From positions 1 to 64,000 of the forward strand of contig NZ_SLXE01000001.1 of assembly GCF_004341385.1 (NCBI RefSeq): 64,000 nucleotides of DNA, written 5' to 3'. Position 1 is the first letter of the stretch. Each line of letters starts with the position of its first letter. The notes under the pieces were generated by a model. That model was not told the DNA's origin. It saw nothing but the letters and a program-made list of their open reading frames with translations, and did no database searches. Below are positions 27,113 through 35,191 of the stretch, piece by piece. Source of the DNA: Uruburuella suis (GTDB lineage Bacteria; Pseudomonadota; Gammaproteobacteria; Burkholderiales; Neisseriaceae). Both the position numbers and the translations under genes were made by a program.

Positions 27113-27140
27113 AGGCCGTCTGAAAGATTCAGACGGCCTT
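27113..27140. terminator. Inverted DUS pair
   Basis: AGGCCGTCTGAAAGATT pairs with TTCAGACGGCCT. It ends the pseudouridine synthase transcript and marks the edge of normal core DNA before the defence island. Confidence 0.75.
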
Positions 27141-27207
27141 TGTTATGTGATACTCATTTAAAAAATAACCTTTCAACATTGAAGTGGAATCAATGCGGCG
27201 ATTTCTA

Positions 27208-27310
27208 ATACCAATCCAAAAAAATAACCTAACTTCGTTATCTCGTCTTGCCGTACTATCTGTACTGTCTGCGGCTCGCCGTCTTGTTAGCTTACTTTTT
27301 TGAATTGATA
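27208..27310. mobile_element. Correia-like repeat element (copy 5)
   Basis: Near-complete copy of the ~104-bp unit in the same orientation as copy 1, at the left border of the A+T-rich defence island. Confidence 0.78.
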
Positions 27311-27346
27311 CAACATCAGTGCTTATCCTGAACTCATGTTAATTAA

Positions 27347-27370
27347 AAACGCCCCTGGTAAGGGGCGTTT
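27347..27370. terminator. Non-DUS terminator hairpin
   Basis: AAACGCCCCT and AGGGGCGTTT form a perfect 10-bp stem around GGTA. Unlike nearly every other terminator here it contains no uptake sequence, which suits imported DNA. No gene ends immediately beside it. Confidence 0.65.
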
Positions 27371-27397
27371 GTTGTTGTCATATAAAATAGAATCATG

Positions 27398-27437
27398 GTT
27401 TCAACTCACGTTCCAGCTAGATAGCAGAACGAGGTGA
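27398..27437. repeat. Isolated CRISPR-repeat-like sequence, inverted
   Basis: GTTTCAACTCAC (27398-27409) is identical to the reverse complement of the last 12 bases of the CRISPR repeat at 29325. A weak stem (CACGTTC / GAACGAGGTG) sits where the repeat has its palindrome. It may be a degenerate stray repeat; the match is too short to be sure. From here to 27682 no gene is supported. A GATGGCAGGTGCCATC palindrome lies at about 27614. Confidence 0.35.
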
Positions 27438-27682
27438 TTATTTTACGCGTGGTTTATTTATTTTGCGAATTAATTAATTTAAATTATAATATAGATTTAT
27501 GGAACTATTTATTGAGAGTGAATTAAGACTTATCTCTCAAATTGGTGCTGATTTGCTTCGCCGCCCTTAGTTTTTTGGAAGGAATGGGGTATATGGGGGT
27601 GTTTGGGGAAATAAATGGATGGCAGGTGCCATCTGTCGCTTTATGATGACATGTTGAAAATTTTAATAAGGGTTAATGGAAT

Positions 27683-28576
27683 ATGAATTTCCAAGATATC
27701 GCAAATCAAGCTTATGAAAATGCTCCGGTAGAGCAAGAAACGGGTAATAAAAACGTAAAGGATATCGCTTTTGAAGCATATAAAATTTACATCAAATTCC
27801 AATTTCCAAATATGCTGAATTATTGGCCTGTGGTTTCAGGAACACATTATAAAATTGGCCGTTTTGGTGATTTTTATGTGGTGATATTGATTGATCAAGG
27901 GCCAACAGTTTTTGTGCAAACTATGGGTATTGATGAACTCAATTTACCTTTAACGGGAAAGGATAAAAATAATCCTGAATTAATCAGAAAGGAAGTATTT
28001 AAGCTGATGAATCTTAAAAGGCGGGATGCAGTTTTCTTGTTTGACAGCAGTAATGGTTTTGAAAACTGGGTTATTGATTTAGAGCGTGATTTGAAATTAA
28101 ATTTTTTACAACATAAGGTAGAAATGAGTATGCAGCCGATGAAAATTTTTCTTAGCCATAAAAGTATTAATAAAAATAGAGTTCGGCATTTTAAAAGCAC
28201 TTTGGAATTATTAGGTTTTTCGCCTTGGTTAGATGAGGAAGATATGTCTGCGGGCGTGAATTTAGAAAGAGCTTTACAGCAAGGAATGTCAGATTCTTGC
28301 GCAGCAATATTTTTCATTACTCCTGATTATACTGATGAAAAATATTTGGCCAGTGAGATTGATTATGCAATTGCAAAAAAACGCCAAGAAGAAAATTTTT
28401 CAATTATTACTTTGGTGTTCGCTAATGAAAATGGAGAAAAGGGAATTGTACCGGCTATGCTGAAGCCTTATGTCTGGAAAAAGCCTGCTAATGATTTGAT
28501 TGCATTGAATGAAATATTGAAAGCATTGCCATTGGAAGTGGGAGATGTTCGATTTAAATCAAATGTAATTAAATAG
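27683..28576 (+). CDS. TIR-domain protein, putative anti-phage effector
   Basis: A 297-residue protein. The C-terminal TIR domain starts at about 153 (MKIFLSHKSINKNR), continues through LGFSPWLDEEDMSAG and has the conserved helix-C glutamate at about 225 (YLASEIDYAIAKK). That residue is the catalytic Glu of TIR NADases. The N-terminal ~145 residues match no family I recognise and may be the sensor part. TIR proteins in bacterial defence deplete NAD or make cyclic-ADP-ribose signals; no ThsA, Argonaute or CBASS partner is nearby. Base composition is far more A+T-rich than the neighbours. It stands where the type I-C effector genes should be. Confidence 0.8.
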   Translation: MNFQDIANQAYENAPVEQETGNKNVKDIAFEAYKIYIKFQFPNMLNYWPVVSGTHYKIGRFGDFYVVILIDQGPTVFVQTMGIDELNLPLTGKDKNNPELIRKEVFKLMNLKRRDAVFLFDSSNGFENWVIDLERDLKLNFLQHKVEMSMQPMKIFLSHKSINKNRVRHFKSTLELLGFSPWLDEEDMSAGVNLERALQQGMSDSCAAIFFITPDYTDEKYLASEIDYAIAKKRQEENFSIITLVFANENGEKGIVPAMLKPYVWKKPANDLIALNEILKALPLEVGDVRFKSNVIK

Positions 28577-28626
28577 GATTTGGATGCCAGCATGACTTGC
28601 TAAAATGAAACAACAAAGAAAATAAA

Positions 28627-28808
28627 ATGCATAAGCTGCTGTTTCAAACCCTGCAAGCCAAGAAACAGGAAAAAATCGTCCACCCCTATTTGCAGGAAGA
28701 AGTGGAAATCGGCCTGCTGCCCCATATCCAAGCCATGCTGCTGGCGCGGCACCTGCGCGGCACCTGCGCGGCGATCTGGCCGAATACCCACCGTTTCTGA
28801 TGCGCTAA
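28627..28808 (+). pseudogene. cas1: cas1 remnant (C-terminal ~55 codons, frameshifted)
   Basis: The segment reads HKLLFQTLQAKKQEKI, then GLLPHIQAMLLARHLRG, the end of a type I-C Cas1. An 11-bp tandem duplication (GCGGCACCTGC twice, about 28744-28766) shifts the frame. With one copy removed the frame continues DLAEYPPFLMR and stops at 28806-28808, which is the normal Cas1 ending. About 290 N-terminal residues, and all of cas3, cas5, cas8c, cas7 and cas4, are missing. Spacer acquisition through this gene is impossible. Confidence 0.85.
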
Positions 28809-28820
28809 AGGCTACCTGAA
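28809..28820. other. Eikenella-dialect DNA uptake sequence
   Basis: AGGCTACCTGAA is an exact match to the AG-eikDUS described for Eikenella. It occupies precisely the gap between the old cas1 stop and the cas2 start, whereas the rest of the window uses AGGCCGTCTGAA. Confidence 0.75.
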
Positions 28821-29114
28821 ATGCTGATGCTGATTACCTACGACATCTCCCTAGCCGACCCCGAAGGCCAAACCCGCCTGCGCCGCATCGCCAAACACTG
28901 CCTCGACTACGGCGTGCGGGTGCAATATTCCGTATTCGAATGCGACCTCGCGCCCGACCAATGGGTGCAGCTGAAAGCCAAACTGCTGGCCACCTATCAA
29001 CCCGAAACCGACAGCCTGCGCTTTTACCACCTCGGCAGCAAATGGCGGCGCAAAGTAGAACACCACGGCGCCAAAGCCGCAGTGGATATTTTTAAAGACA
29101 CCCTGATTATCTGA
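28821..29114 (+). CDS. cas2: CRISPR-associated endoribonuclease Cas2, type I-C
   Basis: A 97-residue Cas2 of normal length. Strand 1 carries the catalytic-type Asp in MLMLITYDISL, followed by RRIAKHCLDYGVRVQYSVFECDL. With Cas1 it forms the spacer integrase; its partner here is broken. The reading frame is complete and lies directly upstream of the array leader on the same strand. Confidence 0.95.
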   Translation: MLMLITYDISLADPEGQTRLRRIAKHCLDYGVRVQYSVFECDLAPDQWVQLKAKLLATYQPETDSLRFYHLGSKWRRKVEHHGAKAAVDIFKDTLII

Positions 29115-29324
29115 ACTTGTGGCGAATTATCTGAACGGATTGCACGAGCGCTAACCTGTAGTGCTCATCAAAAAGCCCGCAGATCAGCGCGGCTTGATTT
29201 CTTTAACAATTTGGAAAAAACCGGCCTTACTTGGCTGTGATATAGTAAGGCCATGTGTCTTCGGTGAAACCTTAGCGAAACAGGGCGATGCAAGCCTTGC
29301 GGGCCAAGGGTTTCAGCGGCGGCA
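29115..29324 (+). promoter_or_regulatory. CRISPR leader
   Basis: A 210-bp non-coding stretch between cas2 and the first repeat. It contains TTTCTTTAACAATTTGGAAA (a leader-like A/T tract). It also has a perfect 9-bp inverted repeat, GGCCTTACT (29223-29231) and AGTAAGGCC (29244-29252), about 75 bp before repeat 1. Intact repeats start here and degenerate ones lie at the far end, which confirms this as the leader side. Confidence 0.75.
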
Positions 29325-30480
29325 CCAGCCGCCTTCGGGCGGCTGTGAGTTGAAACGGGTCTAGCGTCATTTCTTCCGCCTGCTGCTGCAACCAGCCGCC
29401 TTCGGGCGGCTGTGAGTTGAAACATTTTCCAAGACAAAGAGGGTGTCGAAGTATTGCCCAGCCGCCTTCGGGCGGCTGTGAGTTGAAACAACAACTTTCT
29501 TAACCCTTTCAATACCCCCATCCAGCCGCCTTCGGGCGGCTGTGAGTTGAAACTGAAAACGTACCTAGCTTGCCCTCAATCCCCAGCCAGCCGCCTTCGG
29601 GCGGCTGTGAGTTGAAACTCAAACCCTACCTGTACTTCTCGTGTCAGTTCTTCCAGCCGCCTTCGGGCGGCTGTGAGTTGAAACTGTCATACCGCCTTTG
29701 AACCCTCCTGTACTAAACACCAGCCGCCTTCGGGCGGCTGTGAGTTGAAACAGACTGTAGTGCACATCATAGTTCTCATACGAGGTCCAGCCGCCTTCGG
29801 GCGGCTGTGAGTTGAAACTTAGCGGAAGGTGATTCTGCTGCTGCGACCATCAACCAGCCGCCTTCGGGCGGCTGTGAGTTGAAACTTTATAGACTGGTTC
29901 AATTTGATACAGATCAACCCAGCCGCCTTCGGGCGGCTGTGAGTTGAAACTGTTGATTGAGCAATTGCTTCGGTTTTCAGTTGGCCAGCCGCCTTCGGGC
30001 GGCTGTGAGTTGAAACGTTTAAGATGTTTCCATTGTATTATGACTCATTCCCAGCCGCCTTCGGGCGGCTGTGAGTTGAAACTTTAATATTGTAGTTGTT
30101 TGTCTGTATGATGGTGCCAGCCGCCTTCGGGCGGCTGTGAGTTGAAACTTCAGACATCTCACCCGAAAAATAGACCACATTGCCAGCCGCCTTCGGGCGG
30201 CTGTGAGTTGAAACTAGAGTTGTGCGAACAGACTCCTGTTCGAGCGTGGCCAGCCGCCTTCGGGCGGCTGTGAGTTGAAACGTCAGAACAATCAGCGCGT
30301 GCAACAGACAAGGCTGCCAGCCGCCTTCGGGCGGCTGTGAGTTGAAACAGCTGATGAATTCTTAAAAACGACATTGGCATTTCCAGCCGCCTTCGGGCGG
30401 CTGTGAGTTGAAACCGTCTGATGAATGCGCGAAGCAATGGCTGTACAACTAGCCGCCTTCGCATGGCTGTGAGTTACACC
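29325..30480 (+). CRISPR. Type I-C-like CRISPR array, 17 perfect repeats plus a degenerate one
   Basis: Seventeen identical 32-bp repeats start at 29325 (first) through 30383 (seventeenth), with an eighteenth degenerate repeat at 30449-30480. The repeat has an 8-bp stem, CAGCCGCC / GGCGGCTG, capped by TTCG, and ends TGAGTTGAAAC, the I-C-type 5' handle of the crRNA. Seventeen spacers of 32-35 bp are all different. A further, poorly conserved stem (CAGCCGCC...GGCTG) at 30500-30530 may be a nineteenth, decayed repeat. The array is transcribed with cas2. Without Cas5c no processing enzyme is encoded here. Frames seen across the array are translated repeats, not genes. Confidence 0.97.
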
Positions 30481-30576
30481 TTATACATCTTCATAGCCAC
30501 AGCCGCCTGCAAGTGGCTGGGAAATGGTCTGATGTATTTGACGATGTTTGCTTTGGTTGGCCGCTTGGGTTGATTG

Positions 30577-31773
30577 TTATGCTTGATGCAGTAGTGTGCT
30601 CAAGTGCTGCACGATGGCGGCGGCGGTGTCGTGTTTGCTCATTTCGGGTAGGGGGGTGTCGCCGTATGCATCGATAATGGTCACTTGATTACGGCTGCTG
30701 CCCATGGCGATTGAGACTTCGTTGGCCACCAGCATGGGGATGCTTTTTTTCAGGCGTTTGGCGCGGGCGTGTTCGAGCACGTTGTGGCTCTCGGCGGCAA
30801 AGCCGATGCAAAAAGGGGCATCGGGCAGGGCGGCGACTGAGGCGAGAATGTCGGGGTTTTCGGCCAACTCAATCACGGGTGGGGTGCTGTCAGCGCTTTT
30901 TTTGAGCTTTTGTGTGCTGCTGTTGCGCACTTTGTAGTCGGCGATGGCGGCTACGCTGATGAAGATGTCTTGCGTATGAATGCGGTGGTGCACGGCTTCG
31001 TGCATGGCTTGTGCGCTCAGGGCATGCACGTTTTCGGCCATGCCCGGCGGCAGAGCGGTTTGGATTTGGCCGTAAATCAATGTGACTTCGGCACCGGCGG
31101 CGCGGCAGGCGCGGGCGAGGGCGGTGCCCATTTGGCCGCTGGAAATATTGGTGATGCCGCGCACGGGATCGATGGCTTCAAAGGTGGCGCCGGTGGTGAT
31201 GAGCACTTTTTTTCCGGCTAGGATTTTGGGTGTCCATAAATCGGGAATGAGATCGGCCAGCTCGGCGGCTTCGGGCATGCGCCCTACACCTGTTTCGCCG
31301 CAGGCTTGCTCACCGCTGGCGGGCGGGAATATGCTGATGCCGTCGGCCTGCAATCGGGCGATGTTACGTTGGTTGGCGGGGTTGAACCACATTTCTACAT
31401 TCATTGCCGGTGCTGCGGCCAACGGGCATTTGCGTGCGGCAGCCAAATTGGTGAGCAAGTTGTCGGCGATGCCGCCGGCGATTTTGGCCAAGGTGTTGGC
31501 GCTGGCGGGGGCGATCACAAACACGTCGGCGGTGCGGGTGAGGTTGATGTGTGCCATGCCGTTGCCGCCGGATTCGCCGCTATGGGTGTCGGCCAACACG
31601 GGGTGGCCGCTTAAAGCCTGAAAGGTGAGCGGCGACACGAATTCGGTGGCGGCGCGGCTCATGGCCACGCTCACTTCATGGCCTTGTTTTTTCAATAAGC
31701 GCACGAGTTCGCAGGATTTATAGGCGGCAATGCCGCCGCTGATGCCGAGCAGAATGTGTTTTTTAGTGGTCAT
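30577..31773 (-). CDS. coaBC: Bifunctional phosphopantothenoylcysteine decarboxylase/phosphopantothenate-cysteine ligase
   Basis: A 398-residue fusion. The N-terminal flavoprotein CoaC (about 1-190) shows GISGGIAAYK, APAMNVEMW and the active-site Cys in ACGETGVGRMPE. The C-terminal CoaB ligase begins KVLITTGATFEAIDPVR. It carries out two steps of coenzyme A synthesis. I start at 31773 (MTTKKHILLG). A TATAGTG MITE ends up only 20 bp upstream, so the promoter may lie in or beyond the element. The 3' end lies about 100 bp beyond the last CRISPR repeat. Confidence 0.95.
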   Translation of the reverse strand: MTTKKHILLGISGGIAAYKSCELVRLLKKQGHEVSVAMSRAATEFVSPLTFQALSGHPVLADTHSGESGGNGMAHINLTRTADVFVIAPASANTLAKIAGGIADNLLTNLAAARKCPLAAAPAMNVEMWFNPANQRNIARLQADGISIFPPASGEQACGETGVGRMPEAAELADLIPDLWTPKILAGKKVLITTGATFEAIDPVRGITNISSGQMGTALARACRAAGAEVTLIYGQIQTALPPGMAENVHALSAQAMHEAVHHRIHTQDIFISVAAIADYKVRNSSTQKLKKSADSTPPVIELAENPDILASVAALPDAPFCIGFAAESHNVLEHARAKRLKKSIPMLVANEVSIAMGSSRNQVTIIDAYGDTPLPEMSKHDTAAAIVQHLSTLLHQA

Positions 31774-31793
31774 AAGATTATATTGTTGAAATA

Positions 31794-31945
31794 TATAGTG
31801 AAATGTAAGAAAAAAGTGGCGCAACGGGTAGGTTGGGTTGAAAACCCAACAAGTCCACAGGCCGTCTGAAACGTTGGGTTTGACAACCCAACCTACCTCG
31901 TTGTGGTGCGTAGTTTTGTATCACTTTTTCTTGCATTCAACTATA
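31794..31945. mobile_element. TATAGTG-ended MITE upstream of coaBC (copy 2)
   Basis: A 152-bp element beginning TATAGTGAAATGTAAGAAAA and ending TTGCATTCAACTATA, with the same internal GGTTGGGTT palindromes and an AG-DUS in the middle. Confidence 0.75.
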
Positions 31946-31969
31946 GATGAATTTTAAATATCAATGATT

Positions 31970-32073
31970 ATACCAATTCAAAAAAGTAAGCTAACAAGGC
32001 GGCGAGCCGCAGACAGTACAGATAGTACGGCAAGGCGAGACAACGAAGTTAGATTATTTTTTTGGATTGGTAT
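31970..32073. mobile_element. Correia-like repeat element (copy 6, inverted)
   Basis: Complete inverted copy, ATACCAATTC to GGATTGGTAT, 24 bp from the TATAGTG element. A DUS hairpin (32074-32102) follows directly. Confidence 0.8.
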
Positions 32074-32102
32074 TAGGCCGTCTGAAAGGTTTCAGACGAC
32101 CT
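32074..32102. terminator. Inverted DUS pair (one arm mucosa-type)
   Basis: AGGCCGTCTGAAAGG pairs with TTTCAGACGACCT; the right arm is the AGGTCGTCTGAA variant. Confidence 0.6.
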
Positions 32103-32171
32103 AATATAGCAGACTTGGCTTAAAGTGATAAAACTTTGTTTGTGTTTGCCGGCAATGCTGCCGCATGTGCG

Positions 32172-32687
32172 TTAGGGCTTCGGACAAATGGCTAAAGCGA
32201 TTTTTTCGCTGTAGTCGGTTTTGCTCCAAGCATCGGCATCAACGGATAGGGGTTCGCCAGTATTTTGTTGGGGGGCATTGGCTTGTAAACGGGTTTGGCA
32301 GTTAATCAATATCGGCCAGGTTTGTGCGCTCATGCGGCGCTCGAAAAAATAAAGATTGGTTTGCAATACTTGGCCGCTTTCGCCGACGGGGGCGGTTTTG
32401 GCGGTGTCGATGGCCACGAATTTCAATACTTGCGGTTTAATATACGACCAAGGCTTGTAAAACGCGTTTTCCGGCACTTCGGCCACCACCACGGCGCTCT
32501 CGGGCAGCAATGAGCGGGTGTGGCTAAACCAAGTGTATTCGCTATAAACCTGAAAGCCTATCATGCCTAGGCCGGCCGCTGCCGGCACCAGCCATTTGGG
32601 CAGCTTTTTAATAAACAGGCGGATCATCATCATGATGCCGGCGGCACCGATGCCGGCGGATAGGGTGGCAACGAATTCCCAAATCAT
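32172..32687 (-). CDS. Hypothetical membrane-anchored protein
   Basis: A 171-residue protein I do not recognise. Two N-terminal hydrophobic stretches (about 5-25, ATLSAGIGAAGIMMMIRL, and 33-50, WLVPAAAGLGMIGFQVY) are followed by a ~120-residue soluble domain with Cys at about 130 and 167. It lies upstream of no operon partner on its 3' side. The symporter gene on the same strand ends up 72 bp downstream of 32687, in the promoter direction. It probably makes an inner-membrane protein with a periplasmic domain. Confidence 0.6.
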   Translation of the reverse strand: MIWEFVATLSAGIGAAGIMMMIRLFIKKLPKWLVPAAAGLGMIGFQVYSEYTWFSHTRSLLPESAVVVAEVPENAFYKPWSYIKPQVLKFVAIDTAKTAPVGESGQVLQTNLYFFERRMSAQTWPILINCQTRLQANAPQQNTGEPLSVDADAWSKTDYSEKIALAICPKP

Positions 32688-32758
32688 GGGCGCTCCTTTG
32701 TGTTAAATGATTTGGGCTTCCTGATGCGGAAGCCCAAACCGATTGGTTAAGTTAATGC

Positions 32759-34528
32759 TTAGTGGTCGACTGCTCCGCCGGCACCGCGCGGATAACGCAC
32801 ACTTTCCACCAGATCTTGCACTTCTTGCGGCGGCGCTTTGCCCAAGCTGGACACCACGAACGCGACAACGAAGTTGATGATAGCACCCACTGCACCGAAC
32901 GACAACGGAGAGATGCCGAACAGCCAGTTGGCTTCTACGTTTTCAAAAGTGTTGGTGCCCGGGATGAAGAACCAGCCCAAATACAGGAAGATATACACGC
33001 AAGTGGAAATCAAACCTGCCAACATGCCTGCGGTGGCGCCTGCGCTGTTGATGCGTTTAGAGAAAATACCCATCATCAAAGCCGGGAAAATTGAGGCAGC
33101 GGCAATACCGAAGGCCAGCGCCACCACTTGTGCGGCAAAGCCCGGCGGGTTGATGCCCAACCAAGTGGCGATCACAATGGCAACGGTCATCGAGATGCGC
33201 GCAGCCATCAATTCGCCTTTTTCGCTGATATCGGGTTTGAGTGTTTTCTTAATCAAATCGTGCGAAATGGCGGATGAAATGGCGAGCAGCAAGCCTGCGG
33301 CGGTAGAGAGCGCAGCAGCCAAGCCGCCGGCGGCAATCAGGCCGATCACCCAAGAGGGCAGGTTGGCGATTTCAGGGTTGGCCAATACCAAGATATCGTT
33401 GTTTACAGTCAGCTCGTTGCCTTTCCAGCCGCGTTCGGCAGCGGTGGCTTCAAAGCCTGCGGATTTGTCGTTGTAATACTGGATTCTGCCGTCGCTGTTT
33501 TTGTCGTCAAACTTCAAAAGGCCGGTGGTTTCCCATGATTTCATCCACTCGGGGCGCGCTTCGAATTCAATCGGTGCAGCAGCGGCGCCTTGCGGATAGA
33601 TGGTGTCGATAAGATTGATGCGGGCCATTGAGCCGACAGCCGGTGCGGTGGTGTAAAGCAGCGCGATAAACACCAGTGCCCAGCCGGCAGACGAGCGGGC
33701 ATCGGATACTTTAGGCACGGTGAAAAAGCGGATAATCACGTGCGGCAGGCCGGCGGTGCCGATCATCAGCGAGAGGGTAAACAAGAACATATTGAGCTTG
33801 TTGGGAATATCGGCCGTGTAGGCAGTGAAGCCCAGATCGGTTACCAATAAATCAAGCTTTTGCAGCAGCGGCATGCCTGAGGCGGTTTCGTTGCTGAAAA
33901 GACCCAAAGGCGGAATCGGGTTGCCGGTGAGGTTGAGCGAAATAAACACGGCCGGAATGGTGTAGGCAATAATCAACACCACATATTGAGCCACTTGGGT
34001 GTAGGTGATGCCTTTCATGCCGCCCAACACCGCGTAAAAAAGCACCACAATCGATGCAATAATCAGGCCGGTGGTGCTGCTTACTTCAAGGAAACGCGAG
34101 AAAGCCACGCCGGCACCGGTCATTTGGCCGATCACGTAAGTGGTGGAAGCGATAATCAAACAGGCCACAGCCACCAAGCGGGCGGTGCGGCTGTAGAAGC
34201 GGTCGCCGATAAAGTCGGGCACGGTGAATTTGCCGAATTTGCGCAAATAAGGTGCTAAAAGCAGCGCCAGCAATACATAGCCGCCGGTCCAGCCCATCAG
34301 ATAGGCCGAGGCACCGTAGCCGCCCATGGCGAGCAGGCCGGCCATTGAGATGAAAGATGCTGCGCTCATCCAGTCGGCTGCGGTGGCCATGCCGTTGAGC
34401 ACCGGGTGCACCCCGCCGCCGGCCACATAAAATTCTTTGGTTGAACCGGCGCGCGCCCAAATGGCGATGCCGAAATAGAGCGCAAAAGAAGCGCCCACGA
34501 ATATCAAGTTAATCACAAATTGACTCAT
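32759..34528 (-). CDS. Sodium:solute symporter, VC_2705/ActP-like large subunit
   Basis: A 589-residue SSS-family transporter with about 13 membrane helices. Family features include the AADWMSAASFISMAGLL segment near the N-terminus. A ~100-residue extra loop (about 315-400) contains DDKNSDGRIQYY, an EF-hand-like loop typical of this subfamily. The small DUF4212 partner is immediately upstream; its stop overlaps the Shine-Dalgarno GAGGAG of this gene. Acetate or other small carboxylates are likely substrates. Confidence 0.88.
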   Translation of the reverse strand: MSQFVINLIFVGASFALYFGIAIWARAGSTKEFYVAGGGVHPVLNGMATAADWMSAASFISMAGLLAMGGYGASAYLMGWTGGYVLLALLLAPYLRKFGKFTVPDFIGDRFYSRTARLVAVACLIIASTTYVIGQMTGAGVAFSRFLEVSSTTGLIIASIVVLFYAVLGGMKGITYTQVAQYVVLIIAYTIPAVFISLNLTGNPIPPLGLFSNETASGMPLLQKLDLLVTDLGFTAYTADIPNKLNMFLFTLSLMIGTAGLPHVIIRFFTVPKVSDARSSAGWALVFIALLYTTAPAVGSMARINLIDTIYPQGAAAAPIEFEARPEWMKSWETTGLLKFDDKNSDGRIQYYNDKSAGFEATAAERGWKGNELTVNNDILVLANPEIANLPSWVIGLIAAGGLAAALSTAAGLLLAISSAISHDLIKKTLKPDISEKGELMAARISMTVAIVIATWLGINPPGFAAQVVALAFGIAAASIFPALMMGIFSKRINSAGATAGMLAGLISTCVYIFLYLGWFFIPGTNTFENVEANWLFGISPLSFGAVGAIINFVVAFVVSSLGKAPPQEVQDLVESVRYPRGAGGAVDH

Positions 34529-34532
34529 GGTA

Positions 34533-34796
34533 TTACTCCTCGTGTACGCCGAATTCTTCGTCGAGCTTATTCATTCTCCAAGAGTAGAAGAAAATAATCG
34601 CGATGAAGGTGAGAATCGAGCCTTGTTGAGCAAACCAGAAGCCCAAATCGGTGCCCCCGATATGGATGCCGGCCAAGAGCGGCCGTAAGACGATGCCGAA
34701 ACCGTAAGAGCATAATGCCCACACCACCAAACAAATGGTGATAATGCGCACGTTTGCCTTCCAGTAGCTGGTTGAATCATGTTTGTTGACAGACAT
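34533..34796 (-). CDS. DUF4212 small subunit of the SSS symporter
   Basis: An 87-residue, two-helix membrane protein (ITICLVVWALCSYGFGIVL and GSILTFIAIIFFYSWRM). DUF4212 proteins are encoded next to VC_2705-type symporters and are taken to be their small subunit. The AAAGGAGGAAGTC just upstream fixes the start at 34796 rather than 34820. It is translationally linked to the large subunit. Confidence 0.88.
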   Translation of the reverse strand: MSVNKHDSTSYWKANVRIITICLVVWALCSYGFGIVLRPLLAGIHIGGTDLGFWFAQQGSILTFIAIIFFYSWRMNKLDEEFGVHEE

Positions 34797-35190
34797 GACT
34801 TCCTCCTTTGTCGATGACAATTTTATAATTAGAAATGCCGTTTTCCTTGTTTGAAATCAGGGGCAAAAAGCCTTCAATTTCAGCGAACCGACACAATTTT
34901 CAGTGATTCAAACCAATCACGTGTGGGGAGAATAGCATAGTTGAAAATATTTGATACTAACTTATCCTGATGGTTTCCATAAAAATGCAAGATATCGCTT
35001 AATGCAATATATAAATAAAAATACATAAATTAGGGTAAATAAAGGCTTTGTTAACGCAATTTAACTTATAAATATGGAAATGAAAAAAGGGTGCATAAAG
35101 CGTTTCTGCGTGGATAATTTGCTCTAAATTGTTTGGATTGAGGTGAAACATGCAGGGGAAAACAGTATTTAGGGCGTTGGAAAAAGTGAA
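34797..35190. promoter_or_regulatory. A+T-rich leader of the symporter pair
   Basis: Nearly 400 bp without a supported gene. It is A+T-rich from about 34,925 to 35,080 and presumably carries the symporter promoter on the minus strand. No specific operator is recognised. Confidence 0.35.
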
Positions 35191-35191
35191 A

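Noticed and set aside
27499..27570. A 23-codon frame (MELFIESELR...) upstream of the TIR gene
   Set aside because: A+T-rich DNA gives many short frames; no ribosome-binding site, conservation or partner could be argued.
29168..30464. Reading frames across the CRISPR array (for example 29168-29521, 30038-30304, 30159-30464)
   Set aside because: They are translations of the repeat (recurring VSTHSRPKAAG or FQLTAARRRL) and spacers, not genes.
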